DNA of 64,000 bases, taken from positions 10,869,887-10,933,886 of the forward strand of contig CM034392.1 in the NCBI GenBank assembly GCA_019925095.2, in the 5' to 3' direction. The position numbers and the translations under genes are program-made. Under the pieces are notes generated by a model. It had not been told where the DNA came from. It made no database searches and worked only from the letters and a program-made list of their open reading frames with translations. Of the stretch, positions 25,101 to 38,500 are shown piece after piece. The DNA comes from Dendrolimus kikuchii. Lineage: Eukaryota > Arthropoda > Insecta > Lepidoptera > Lasiocampidae. Within the stretch, counting starts at the first letter, position 1. The number at the start of each line of letters is the position of its first letter.

Positions 25101-28100
25101 ACTCCATTATCGTTTTTAGACAGCTAATATAATTAAATAGTTGTTAATAATAATAATAATTAATGCTGATTATTATATAGTGTACACAGGGACAATCGCC
25201 GGTCAGTGTCACGCCACATTTTCATTAAATTTGTCAAGGGACCTCTACGTGTTAAAATTCCGGGCCATTTTTATTGCTCGTGGTTTCTAGAGACATACAA
25301 TAAGATTAATGCTGATATTGATGACTTAAGTGTTATAGACACTAGTAATTGTGTTATAGAGAAAAATAAATGTAGCATGTCTAAAGTGGAGAAAAGTAAT
25401 CGGTGTGACATGCGACAAACTAATGCCACTCAAAGTAAAAGGTCAGATATATAAATCTGTCATACGACCAGTCATGTTATACGGGTCCGAATGTTCGGCC
25501 ACTAAAGTGCTAGACCACAAACGTCTCCATTTAGCTGAGATGGATATGTGATGTTACAAGGATGGATGAGGCGAGAAATGAGTACATAAAGGGATCTTTA
25601 ATATCATAAAGTTGTACCCGTTAGTCAAAAATTAAGAGGTAGAAGACTAAGATAATATAGGCATGTAATGAGGAAGGATGAAAGTCATGTGACAAAAAGA
25701 TTGTTAAATTGAAAGATTGATGAGTACAAATGTAAAGGTAGACCAAAAATAGATGGATGGATTTTGTGAAAGATTACATAATGATTTGTGGTGTGACAGA
25801 GGACATATGTCAGAATAGAGGAGTACGGAAGAAAAAGACACATTGTGCCGACCTCAAATAATTGGCATAAGTTGAAAGAAAAGAAAAAGATATCCTTTGC
25901 GTGAACTACAGTTTTGTCTATTTTCAGGATGAACTAAATATCCTTCAAAGGCAATTTACCGTTATCCAAAAACGACTGCTGGTTCAATACGGCTCATTAC
26001 CACCAGGTGACTGTGATCCCCTTGAATTTTTGATGAGAGATACTCATAATCGACTTACCAATTGTGTGAATGAAATTCTAAGCTGTAAAGAAACTCTTTG
26101 CAGGTATATATATTATTTTTAAAATATTTTATTTAAGGAGCTAACAGTTGCAATATTCTTAAAATAGATTACAAATATACAGGGTTATAAGCTTGCCCTC
26201 TACAAAGCCGAAACTACCACATAGTGTGAGTAATAATCATTCTACACTGAAAGCTTCATTTAAAAAATATATTTTGGTGTTTATACAAAAATCAAAAATT
26301 GATTATCCATTTTTGGAACTTACACTCCTAGTGCAACGCGCGCGCACATGTACCCGTATGCCAGTATCTTAGTGTGCGTGGACATAATCAATTAGGGCGA
26401 TGGTACACTTCATCTCTCCGGCCTAACTTTTGGCTTTGGAAATTTAAAATAGTAGTATCTACCAAAGGGCTCAAAATGTTTGATTGTTATGGTCAGCAGA
26501 TTATCGATATCAATCGAATGTCGATATCGCCTATTTTGATAGTACTGACGGAATTTCGATCGAGATCAATAAACATTTATACTCAATTAGCCTTCCCATT
26601 TGGTGTGGATCAAATCTAGGACTCAATTCTGCAATTACTATCTCGTCAAAATCGCCGGACACTATACAAAGTAGTTTTGCTGATTTCGGCGTTTTGTAAA
26701 TTCCAATGAAGTGCTCGTAGCACGTCACTCTATCTTTATAAATATTTTTAAGCGAAATAAATGTGTAAAGTTTTGATAGCTTTTCAATATCCATCTACAA
26801 ATCTCCATTTGCTAAAGGTGCTACCAATTTTTTTCTACTATTATTCCGCGCGAAACGATACCGAAAAGATATGGTGGACTTAGAAGAATACGAATTTTTG
26901 ACATTATCGCAATGGAATTGTGCTATGAATATCTTCGCAACGCCAAGATATTGAAATAGTAGAATTGGGCCCCTGGTCATTTCATACATAATCTATTGTT
27001 ATAATTGTATGACATGACTCGATAGAGTGATGTAGTGTGTAACCACCTTAACGCGCCTGCTGTTTTCGGGACCTCAAATAACCTCACAGCTATTTGCCAG
27101 GGTTGCGACCAATCTTTTATTGAAATGTTTGAACCTCCATTTCTCAAAAACTATTGGCTTTTTTACAAAACTGTAAGAACAAAAGATGTTTAGAATTATA
27201 TATACTTATACATATTTTTGGCTTAGTACAGGGCATGCTTATAACCCTGTATATAAGAAAGCCTTAGTAAATACATGTAAGTTGAAAGCTAAATTAATAC
27301 GAAAATATACACCTAATACATTCATGAAAATAATTAACAATTTTTGTTACAACTTATCATTATATCTTACTTTCGTGTTTTCACATAACTATTTATTTTA
27401 AATTTGCTTTTAGGGCTGGTAATACAATAACTGCATTAGGTCGTCTAATTATGATCATACTCAAGGAAAAGACGAGGGATAAGTTAAAAATAACATTAAT
27501 TGAAGAAATGATGTGTCTCAGCTCTTTGTATGAACTCCACCAAGTATGTATTGAAAACACTAATAATTTAATTTCGGTTACAATTCACGCAAAAAGATCC
27601 ACAGAATATATAATCTACCAAAATAAACAAAGCCATCTAATTCAATTTTAACTCAGTTTTATCTCTGAGAAAATGTATGTATAGTATATTAAATGCATCA
27701 TTGAGTTGTCATGTTATATAGGTGTGAAAATTAAACTGACATAATGGAACAATTATTGGAATGCATTTTAGGCTATAACTCTAATTTGGAAAAATTATAC
27801 CACTCTAATTAAAATGAATTGCGACTGTAATTAATTATAAGCTGTAATGTATTTATTTAAAAAAATAATAAACTATTTTTCAGGACTGGGAAGAGGCTGT
27901 CACGCAGGCTTTGAGTTATATTTTAAATAATATATTTAAAAAATCTGAGAAAGATAAAGAAAAATTAGCGCCGGTGACAGAACAGGGAATATTGTCACAA
28001 GTCAATTTAAAAAGATACATGAAGCAGATGAAAATGACTTTAGACATAATGTTCAATGAAATCATGGACGACACCGAAAAAGATGATAACAAATTCCAAC

Positions 28101-28129
28101 GCGTAGAAGAGTTCATCGAAGTCCTATAA
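18769..28129 (+). CDS. BBS9: BBS9 / PTHB1, BBSome subunit
   Basis: Structural subunit of the BBSome, the coat that moves membrane proteins in and out of cilia. Eleven exons: 18769-19025, 20129-20217, 21354-21618, 22519-22630, 22714-22855, 23158-23475, 23913-24395, 24773-25086, 25928-26103, 27414-27543, 27884-28129. All junctions are GT-AG, phases agree, and the total of 2532 bp gives 843 aa plus stop (human about 887). The start MSIFKVKQWWS matches the PTHB1 N-terminus. The N-terminal propeller continues with FGNIKTRDLICIVGLEG, CFQDNGLMKY and GIVTLSSKGIVNVCYLGTEP. A coiled coil (ELEKVEAMLQKVLENRNG) precedes the GAE-like domain in exon 7, and exons 8-11 form the helical C-terminus with DWEEAVTQALSYIL. 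Introns hold an (AT)n tract, LINE remnants and two inverted-repeat elements; other intronic sequence is unremarkable. In insects ciliary genes are mainly expected in sensory neurons and sperm. Confidence 0.93.
19088..19132. repeat. (AT)n microsatellite
   Basis: Uninterrupted AT dinucleotide tract of about 45 bp in BBS9 intron 1. Confidence 0.95.
19137..19440 (+). pseudogene. RTE-type LINE C-terminal remnant
   Basis: Broken frames read VMERELCKVGRI, then IRKKTEISY, then WSGHICRMTDGL. This follows the usual C-terminal order of lepidopteran RTE-like ORFs (ME--M-GV-L-D-IRN, IR--T, W-GH--R-TDG). Stops and shifts interrupt it. In BBS9 intron 1. Confidence 0.5.
20406..20900. mobile_element. Inverted-repeat DNA element, possibly PIF/Harbinger-like
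   Basis: 29-bp terminal inverted repeats: ACGGTCTTATTCATATTGAG at the left is matched by CTCAATATGAATAAGATCGT at the right, continuing inward to GTTAGAGTAA, with one mismatch. No clear target duplication. The interior has a 95-codon plus frame with no recognised domain. A GGTCTTATTCAT start recalls Harbinger-type ends, but this is only a resemblance. In BBS9 intron 2. Confidence 0.65.
21783..21814. repeat. Perfect 14-bp hairpin inside a tRNA-like (SINE) remnant
   Basis: CCATAGGTTCGAAA, loop TAGG, then TTTCGAACCTATGG: a perfect 14-bp stem. The preceding TAGCTGAATGG (from 21749) resembles an RNA polymerase III box A and GGTTCGAAA a box B, so this may be a decayed tRNA-derived SINE whose box B was duplicated in inverse. 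In BBS9 intron 3. Confidence 0.5.
25425..25880 (+). pseudogene. RTE-type LINE 3' remnant
   Basis: The frame begins VIRPVMLYGSECSATKV, then HKRLHLAEM, the thumb-region signature of RTE reverse transcriptases (LYG-E-WA, RL---EM-MLR). It decays after that, and the end GCCGACCTCAAATAATTGGC still matches the ADPK-like C-terminus. Heavily broken, in BBS9 intron 8. Confidence 0.6.
26180..27249. mobile_element. Inverted-repeat element, CAGGG...CCCTG ends
   Basis: The left end CAGGGTTATAAGCTTGCCCT is matched by the right end AGGGCATGCTTATAACCCTG. TATA lies outside each end (26176-26179 and 27250-27253), which is either the target duplication or an extension of the repeat. The element is 1070 bp and has no recognised transposase. 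It contains the repeat at 26630-26990 and lies in BBS9 intron 9. Confidence 0.65.
26630..26990 (+). repeat. Dispersed repeat shared with 56465-56825
   Basis: Begins TACTATCTCGTCAAAATCG, passes a CTACTATTATTCCGC block and ends near CGCCAAGATATTGAAATAG and GGGCCCCTGG. The same blocks in the same order and orientation occur at 56465-56825. Family not identified. Confidence 0.6.
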
Positions 28130-29542
28130 CTTTGTTAACTGGTAACTGACAATTCGTAAATGTGACACTTATTAACAATTAAGTTTCTGTAATTAAAAAT
28201 CACACTGCAAACTATATTATATTAGTCAGTTTTTTTTAATATATGGCTTTGTCTATCTAAGCAGTATCAAGTATTCTTGAATATTCACATTTTAGACTAA
28301 TCTTCAAGTAAATCAGAAAAAAAATGAGCCCATACACCCCAAACCCAGGTTTAGCCAGAATAATAGGTCTTTGATTGACGCCAAAAATTGGGTTCTCATG
28401 AAAAGTAAAAAAGTCACATTTCACCAAACAGTTGAGATAACCGCTACTCTAATAAAAACTAAATATGAAATAAAATTTAGTTTTTAGTATAAATTAATAC
28501 TAAAATATTTATATATTAAACAGAAAAAAACCACATTTGGAAATATAACTGCTCAGCAAAACCTAACTTAATATTTCCACCAAAAACTAATTTGTTAACT
28601 ACCCTTTACTTGTGCCTTATAAAATAAACTACAATGTACAAAAATCAACAAAAGCTTTATTTCATTTTATTTTTCATTAGACATGTTATTTATAAATAAT
28701 GTATTTTATTATATAAAAGTTGATGCCCAAAGTCCTAAATTAATTGCAATATTTCCATCTACTTGCATTTATTTATGCTAAAATAATTTAATATTTAAAC
28801 AACTAGTTGAAGTTCAATGGCACTAGTTGTTTTATCTGATAATTTGGGCCCAAATCCTAGTTTAAAACCCGTAGCATTTAAGTAGTTATTCTGGCATATT
28901 ATGCATATTATTATAAGGTAAATAAAAACTGTTCACCAAAATTATCTCAGTGTATGAAACATGCCAATCTACCTAGTAGTGTGGCGGGTATACAATTCGT
29001 TCTCTGAGTGATATAGGATCAGCAGAATAACATCAAGGGGCTTAAAATTATTATTATTATACTAATATGCAATTAAATGTTATTTTTCTCAAGTATATTT
29101 ACTTGACATAAACAAAGAAAACATTCCGAGAATACAAGCACATCGAAATTACTGATGTATGAAACCTAATAATCAGCCTTGGAAAAGCCAACAAGTGGGG
29201 GCTCGCCCTTAGCCGTGGGACATTTATAGGCTGATATTATGTATTCATTCATAGTATAAAAATGTAATAATTTAAGGATACTTATATATAACGCGAAATA
29301 TCCATAATAAAATGCTCATATATTATACAAAGGTAATCAATTTCCACAGTATGGGCCGTACGTGTATCTTCTTTATTCCAGAATAAAAAAAACATTATAT
29401 GATATTAAAGTACTTACAAACGAATTTAGCACTTTGGGTCACCGAGATACTCTTAAGATTACAATCAAGCGACGTGTAGGAGTGAGTAGAGTACGAGATT
29501 GAGATACAGCAAGTGCACCAGAAGCAGGAGCACTTTGTCCCG
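28130..29542. other. Region between the converging BBS9 and OLA1 genes
   Basis: BBS9 (plus) and OLA1 (minus) end toward each other here, so both 3' UTRs lie in this stretch. No gene seen. 29170-29240 has GCCGTGGGACATTTATAGGC, the typical tail of lepidopteran RTE LINEs, and 29035-29060 has a short (ATT)n tract next to CATCAAGGGGCTTA, which recurs inverted near 6395. Confidence 0.45.
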
Positions 29543-32500
29543 TCATTTCTTCTTAGCGTCCTTTAAGCCCGCGCCGGCGTTGAACTTGAAGAATATTATG
29601 TCGCCGTCCTCCACCACGTAGTTACGACCTGCCACGTTCGAAAATTCAATACTGAATAGGGTGAACTGAAGCGTTGTTGACATATTATTTTATAGCTATA
29701 GAATAATATTATTTTTCGTTTCTGATATTCTGAAAGTATGCTTGGAGTTGCCTAATCACAGGGATGAAAACAGCACTTTTGTCCCTGGGAAGCAATACTC
29801 CTTGCTGTCAAAAAATTTATAAAACTATGCGACTCATGTCCCAACTTTTTTTACAGCCACTGTTAAATTTCGGCATAAATTGTAATAAAAAATATCAACA
29901 AATTTGTATCATCATTTTATACTTATAAATTACTTTTCACATAATCATTATTTAATTTACATTAATTTGAGCTAAATATTTACTATCATCAGTGACAAAA
30001 AAATACTGGCGGGTAGAATACCACAGAAAAAAAAACTTGATGTTTCATAATATGTGATGATGTTTCATCAGATTTAGATATGGATTAGACGCTTGATTTT
30101 ATTAGAGAAGTAATTGTTTGTTTAACTAACCAGTTTTTATATATTTGCCTCATACTCGAAATAGAAAGCAGAGTGTTAACCTCGGGTGAAAGGCCTATTT
30201 CGGCACTCGAATTATTCTATCGAATTCGAATAAACCATCTCGTGCCTAGATATGTCACTTTCACCTTTGTAACAATCTACTATTTATACTTGTATTGTTG
30301 CAAAATAGAAAACATTAAGATTTCTTAATATCTTGAATAAATTGACAGGGTGTTAAATATCAGGGTTGGGTTTACTAACAATAGTACGAGTTTGCCCTAC
30401 ATTTTCAATTCATTAAGATATGACTACAACTCCCTCGTGTCATTCATCTTTTCATCTACATTCGTTACTTATCTCACAATATACCTAGTCTTGCCATAAA
30501 TATTGTAACAATTTTTTTTTCTATTGCAAATAATATTTATAAGTTTTACAGTGTTAGTTTAATACATAAATATAAAACAATTTAAAATATAAAAAGCTTA
30601 TTCGAAGTGGTCTCCATTGGCTGCAATACAGTTCTTTAAACGTTGAGTCCAGTTATCAATAGAAGCATACACTCTTTCCATGGGAAAATTCTTCACTGCC
30701 AATCATATGGATTGTTTTAGGGACTCTAAATTATCATGGCGTTTACAGCAAGCCGTACGTAATTCAGCGAATTAAGATCGGGACTAGACGACGGCCAGTC
30801 TTCAGCTCTGATGAAGTCCGAAACGTTCGTTTCCAACCAAGACTGCGTGGACCGAGCTTTGTGATCCGGCGCCGAGTCTTGCTGCAAGGACCATTCTTGG
30901 TTATTGAACATGGTGTTGTTAAGGGGTTTAACTATCTTCTCAAGAATGGTATCTTCATACACTTGTGCCGATGTTTTGATACCTTTTTCACAAAAATATG
31001 GCTCAGTCACTCCTTCATAGCTAACACCCCACCAAACCATCACTGAAACGGATAATGCCCACGCTGCACTCTGTCGACTAATTGAGAAGCTTCCTTAGAG
31101 CTTTGAGCATAAATACGGTCACTTTGTTTGTTAAAATGTTGCTCAATTGTAAAAAAATTCTCATCCGTAAACAGAATTTTTCTGTAACCTCCCTTTGCGT
31201 ACCTCTTTAGTAGTTGTTTCGATTTTAACACGCTATTTTTTTTTTTAAATTATGAGTTAAGAAATGATCAGTGCGTCTCTTATAGGCTGCAAGTCCTAAG
31301 TCATCTTTTAAAATACGCGACATGGTTCTAGGTGATATCTTAATCTCCCGAGATAAAATCTTTTGCTTTCGGACAGGATTTCTTCGAATTCTTTCCCTTA
31401 CTGCTTTGACCATCTTTATCGTACGAACAATACGTGGAGGGCCAGATCTTTTTCCGTCACAAATAGAGGAGGTCTCATTGTACCAATTAATAGCCCGGTA
31501 CACAAACATTTAACTTATACAAAGCGTATGGGGTTTTAAAAATTGCATTTCGCTCCACACCTGCTTTGGGTAATGCAATCACAGCGATTCGGTTCTCTTT
31601 ATCGCCCCACTCCATTTTAATATCGCAAAATGTTGTACAATGTATTGGCGCCAAAATGAGAAAACACAATGAACAATCTTATAAAAATGACAGATTCCAA
31701 ATTCAAATGTAATATTTTGTTTCTTTTTAATTGTAACAGTATTTATGGCCAGACTAAGTATAACAGCCTGTAAAATCAAAATAAATATCCTTACATCAAA
31801 TAACTTTTTATGTGATATAATACCCAACCAACAGACTTATATCGAGTTTACAAAAAGTAAGGTATCATTTTAAAAGTATTTTTTAATTGACTTGCATTTT
31901 AAATAAAATTGACAACTCTTGAAATAAAGAAGGTACGATGATTTAGTATATGTGGTAAAACTATAAAAAACATTTGTCGCCTAGATCGAGACAAGTCAGT
32001 TACGCCTAAATGATATCCTGTAATTTAGGTGTGCAAAGCACATTTACAGATTTATAAAATAAACACTGACATTCATTCCAAAAGTACAAAGACCAAATTT
32101 TGGTTCTATGATTTTTCTGAAATTAGTATCTTGTGGTTTTATTGTCTTATGAATCTGGTGATTCTTACCCTGTTGCCGGTATTTGCCGGCGGCCTTGCAT
32201 GCAGCCTCGGTGCCCTCCTCCTTGAAGTCCCGGAAGTGCATCACTTCGGCCATGATGAAGCCCTTCTCGAAATCCGTGTGGATGCGCCCCGCCGCAGCCG
32301 GCGCCTTCGTGCCCCTCTGTACCACACAACACAACTCTCATTCAATTTCTTCCCGCCTCCACCTGATGGAAGGTGATTAACGTAGCCTATGGACATGTGC
32401 AACACCAGCGGTGCTATCAATATGCTGCTAGCCTCAAAGGGTGGGACTGGAAACTAGCAATTAATGCCGAACATAACTCAGAGTTGTTATAGCAGCTTAC

Positions 32501-35500
32501 TCTAGATTAGGGATGGTAGTCATCCAGGCGGGCAAATTTTTATTGCACGAGTTCATCAGACTGGCAAACAGCCCACCTGATGGAAAGTGGTTACAAATAT
32601 ACTGCTAATCTCTTAAGGGAGAATGGAACCTGGCCACTAATTCCGGAACACAACTCAAGGTTGTTTATGGCGGCATACTCTAGACTAGCAGTGGTAGCCA
32701 TCCAAACAGGCAAATGCCCTACCACCTGGCTGTGAGTTTTTTCGTCGCCTCTTGCGCCCGCCCGCATGAATGAGCATTCCTTCTCTGTTTCTGTACAAAT
32801 TAGACTTCAAAAGTCCAGGCTATATTTCTGGACTGGGATCTTCAATGACATAATGTAATATTATGTAGTGGGTATGGTTCTATGAGGGAAGTGAATTATT
32901 AGCAGCAGTGAATGAATCATTTGAGTTTGCATACATGTGAGTTGGACATTGCAGTTTCTTCAGTGACCTTTAACCTACATTTATGAGGAAATATGTCTTG
33001 GCTAAGGTTAAGTGCACACTTTTACTAAATTTAAAAAAAAATATGAGTAAGCTAATAAATATTTAGCACTTATTTCAGGATAATTTGCAAAATATCCTAT
33101 GTTTTCACAATTGAAACTATATGTAAAAGCCCTAGTCCCTAATGAAGACATAAGTAATTATTTAAACAATCACCTGAATAGTCCATGCTTTCACTTCATC
33201 AGGTCCAGCAGTAAAAAAGTATTCTAGTTGGAGAGCTTTGTATCCTTGAACAATAATTTTATCCAAGGCACTGAAAATAATTAAAACAAATAACAATTAT
33301 ATTCGCTTTTAGTGCATTTCCGTAAACTAAAAGTTGGATAGGTTGGATAGCGTACTTAATTCAAATGCAAAAACCCCAGGTTCCTTGTCGGCAGGGCAAA
33401 TTTTGCAAATAAACTTACATTATTTACTCTAGTCTAGATATTTGAGGTCATCCCCAAAGTAGTCTATAAGACATTACCCATGCATGCATAACTTTCTTAA
33501 CTTGGAAATATACTAGTCTCAAACCTATAATATTTTACAAAAATGCCGTGTTATGTGTGAAAGCTATTTAAAAAAAAAAACAATTAGGATATACTATATA
33601 AATGATGGAGAACATGATGCAATTTTTTTCGATTTCTTGTTTGTTTGTTCGGGACCCACGTAAAAACTACTGGGCCGATTTTGATGCGGTATTTACTGAT
33701 CAATAAAAAATTCTTAGACTTTAAATCTGCGTTACTGTTAACGCGGGAATTTTTCCGGGAGCAGTGGTTTGTAGTTGTTCGGGTGCATAAAAATTAGCCT
33801 ATTACGACAGTGTTATTCTAAAACGGCTAACTTACTTTTTTTGTAATATACTTTGTGTCCCGGGAATCCCGCAGGAATTTCAAGACATGCGCGGACAAAG
33901 TCGCAGGTATATCCTAGTAAATTAATATAAATTATTTGTTGCACGACGTAAATAGCTCTGGCGCGCGGACTATAGCAAACATATGGCTGCACGATAGGCG
34001 CTTTTCCATACAAAATCAAATTTTGCACTGACTCCTGTAGCAAATATGAAGTGGGCTATAATATTGTTTATAGTCTGTATTATTCATGTTAATTTACCTG
34101 GTGATATTGTTTTCTTTCAAATAGGCCTGCCTTTCCGTTGGGTCCATGTCTTGTAGTTTGGACTCCAAAACACCCGAGAAGGGAATGAGGGGGGCTCCGG
34201 GGTCGTTTTTGTCAATCCATTCCTTTAATTTTGGCAACCTTCAAATAAACAAAAAAATATAAACTCTTATCTATTACACAATAAAACAAATTTGAATACT
34301 AATAATATTCACATAAAGTGAGTTTTAGGGATGGGCCGAAATTCGTTTTACATTCGGTTTGAAAGAATGTCGGCAGCTTGAGCCGAACTTCGGCATTCGG
34401 CCGAAATTCGGTTTAAATGCCGAACATTCGGTGCAAGGAAAAAGTAAAATACCTACTTGCACTATTTTGACTGAAGTTAATAGAAATTATATCTATCATA
34501 ATCGTAATATAAAAATTGTTATCTATAAACTCATGGTCATTTATTTTAATTAGGAACATGTAAATCTTAACGTGCAATGTGATAAAAAATAAATAAAATT
34601 AGTTCTTGATTGAGTCTTTGCCTAATTAAATAGACATCAAATAAAAATAAAATAAACTTATTAATCCTCTAAAAAACGTCAGTAAGTAGTGTAACTGCTT
34701 AATTCTAATGCGTAACTTGAATTAAAAAAAAAAAACAAGTCTAAGGGACATCAGCAATATAATAACTTTAATTTAGATTGAAATCACTTTTTACGAATTA
34801 AACATTATGAATTTTGAATTATGAAATGGTGGTTTTTTTTTCAATCAAAGGTCTAAAAATCTATTCTTTTATCCACCTACTCATACTTAAAATTTACTAA
34901 AGGCAGGTTATGGCGTAAAAAAACCAAAAATTCGGCGTTATCAAGTTGACGTTGTCAGGTCACAATGTGTTGCTCTTGAGAAAGCGTGGCGAAATCAAAC
35001 CGCAGTTCGGCCGAATTTTTTGTTTTAGCGGCCGAAGTTCGTATTCGGGTCAAACCACATTCGGCCCATCCCTTAGTGAGTTTGCTTATTCTCTTTCGTT
35101 ATATAAATGGTTTCGTTTTTATTATATTTTAAATTAAATATTTTAGTACCCAGGTACAGGTAATCCTCCATCTTTCGTTTTATATGTCGAAAAATTAAAT
35201 ACAATAAAAATATGCAATGAGCATTTAAGCAAGTCAACACTTGAGTAGTTTTTAAAAAATTATTTGTGGTACACCATGCGAAAGTACTCAATGGATTTCA
35301 ATAAAATGTGTAACATTTTTTAACTAAAGATCACTAAAGGTATTTTGATCACCAACCATTTGTTTTTCTTCCTAGTGTAATCCTTTTCAGATAAGTTGAC
35401 GAGGTACAAGGCAGGCTTCGAAGTCAAAAATAGATACTTGTTTAATACTTCTATCTGAAATATACAAAAAAAAAAATGGTATAAATATGGCAAATACAAA

Positions 35501-38500
35501 GCTTAAAAAGTAATTATCTTATTAATTTATAATTACTAATCTATATATAAAATATCGAGCTTTTGCTACCATTTTATCGCAAGCGACATTTGGACCTAAG
35601 TATATTGTTTGTTGCAAAAGGTATTTTACACTTTTGTTTTTTACAATACTATCTAATCTTAAATCAATAAATTATACTTAAAAAATCCTTACATCAGCAG
35701 CGCTCCAGTCACCAAACCTTATATGTTTCTTTTCATCCACTAAAATAGATTTTATCTTCAACAAGGTATCCTGCAAATAAAATAAAGTTATATCTAAGTA
35801 TAACTACGCCATATGAGGTCATTAGGTGCGCCGGTTTCTCGTTATCAAATATTTTTTATTACATAAGAAATGCCAACAAAACCGTTTTTAATGTGAAATG
35901 ACTTCAATATAAAATCATTTAAGAGTTACAAAGAAATAGGCTTTTCAGTGGGGAATTCTTCTTCTATGCATGTCTTACGTATAATTTGACTTATTAACAT
36001 ACATATTCTGGTTTAAGTTTCTTGTCGTTGCCGCGGTTGACGACCCGATCTAGTTTTTCAATATTCTGCATTAATTGTTCCTCGTCCTTCAGCCTTAGTT
36101 CTTCACCGATCGTCTCCAAATCCCTCACAGGGTTTACATCGCCATCTACATGTATTACATCTTCATCATCAAAAGCACCTGCAACCCAAAATGGCATTAA
36201 ATCATTAACAAATATCACGCCCATTTCTTATTTTTTTATGAATATTAAGACTTTACACTATGTCTTACACCTGCCAGTATAAGTCCCGCCACGTAAAAAG
36301 GACGCTGAGCGGTATTGGAGGGGATGTGTCTGCGCAAGTGTACAGTCGTATCACCCCGTCTCGCCCCCTTCATACCACCAATTTGATCGATAAAACCCTC
36401 ACTGCGCAGGTTCAGAGCCAGCGTTCTTTTTAAATGGCGCGAACTATATATCTAGACACTTGTCAATTAAGTTATACAATTTGAGTGTTATTAAACCATT
36501 AGAATTTTATTGTACAACTAGTTTTATTATACAATATGAATATTATTGTTCAATTTGAGTTTGAGTGTTATTGTACAATTTGAATGTTATTAAATAACTT
36601 TAATATTATTGTACAATTTGAGTTTATTATACAATTTGAATGCTATTGTAATTATACAATGTGAGTGTTATTGTACAGTCAACGTCTTAGAGAAAGGAGC
36701 GGCCTAGATGATCAAATAAATAAGAACATCGAAAGTGATCATTAATATCTATACAAACAAGGTCGTGTAACAGTTCGAATTAGCCTTCTTGTACAAATAT
36801 ATCGATACATGAACAACATCAAATACATGAGATCTTTCAGGCCATCATTATTATATTAGCAATAATAGCGGCAAAAGTAACTAAGCAGCTAAAGTCTCCA
36901 AAAGCATGGTACACACTAGAAAAATCAACTCTATTCTAATTGTGATTAGAGTCACGAGTTGATTTCATACTAAATCAAAGCTCAAATAGTATTATTGTTA
37001 CTGTTATAAAAAAATCATTTTTATAACATAACTAGTCTTTGCCCTTGACTTCATTCACATTAGTTAGATAGCATAGAATAAAGTTATTTTACCAATATTT
37101 AAAATTTAATGGATTTTTAATATGACAATACATGAATCCTGGATATTTCCGTAAAACCCCGACATTAGTAATGTTACTAAAGCTTATTCAACTACAGATA
37201 TCACACTAAGGATTTTTAATAAATACAAACAGTGTCTTGTGATTTACGAACATTGCGTCAAAGTTGATCTAGAAGTTGAAGAGTAACACAGCCAGTTTTC
37301 ATGCTATTTCTAGGCGTAGAATTCTCAAGAAAATTTCGGAACTTTTTGGCACTAAAGTAACAGAGTAAAAAAAAACAAAAAGATAATTTTTAAACACCCT
37401 AAAAATTTTAAGTCGTTTCCGGATAAGATACATTAGAATTCCCATGATATTAGCTTCTTCAGCATTTAAGTCAAAAGCATTAAGGTCGTCTAGCCCTTGG
37501 TTGTGTCGGTATTAATGATCACTTTCGATGTTCTTACCTATTTGACCATGTTGGCCGCTGCTTTCTATAAGACGCTGACAGTACAATAATGTTCACATAG
37601 AAGTATTCTTCTACATACACGAGGTAAGTATGAACTTACGGCACAAATTGAAGATGGCGTCGCAAGCTTTGATGTGTGAAAGGAAAGCGTTGCCAAGACC
37701 CTGTCCCTCGGCAGCCCCGCGCACGAGACCCGCGATGTCCACCACATTTAGGAAAGCAGGCACTTTGCTACAAATAAATAATTTTTACAATGTCTATCAA
37801 ATGTATACGTAGTATTTTTTTCAAAATATTATAAATCAATCGATAAATACATACATATAGTATATTTCCGAGCTAAGCAAGTTACGCTTATTACGGAAAA
37901 CTCTGGAGTCGATCCGAGACCCCTAGACCAAAATAGTTTAAGAGATTAACCCTGCTAGAAATTGAACTCGCAACATCTGAGTTTCAGTGAAATAAGTGAG
38001 TCAAAAATACCACTGAACGACACAAATTGTTAAATTATTATTAAGTAGTAATACTCATCCATACAGAAACTAGAAAGAATACAATTTCCTGCGGCCGGGC
38101 GGCCTGTCGTAATAGGCGACAATACAACTCACAGCCAAGTGGTAGGACATTGGCCCGTCTGGATGGCTACCACCCCTGGTCTAGAATATGCTGCCATAAC
38201 AACCTTGAGTTGTATTCCGGCATTGGTGGCCAGGTTCCAGTATCCCTTAAGAGAGCAGCAGCGCATTTATAGCAATTTTTGGTGTTAAAAATGTCCATAG
38301 GACATAGTAACCGCTTTCTATCAGGTGGGCCGTCTGCCTGTCTGTTGAATTCATGCAATTAAAAAAACAGTAAAATCGATAACTAACAGGATTCTCAATT
38401 GGATTATTATTAATAATTAAGTCAATATCCTAATAAGAAAATTAGTAGAAAATAATGCTTCCTTTGGACTATACACTAGTCAGCTAACAAATCCCATCTT

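Noticed and set aside
25206..25454. 82-codon frame as an extra BBS9 exon
   Set aside because: Exons 8 and 9 already join in phase 0, and the frame runs into the RTE remnant; no BBS9 similarity.
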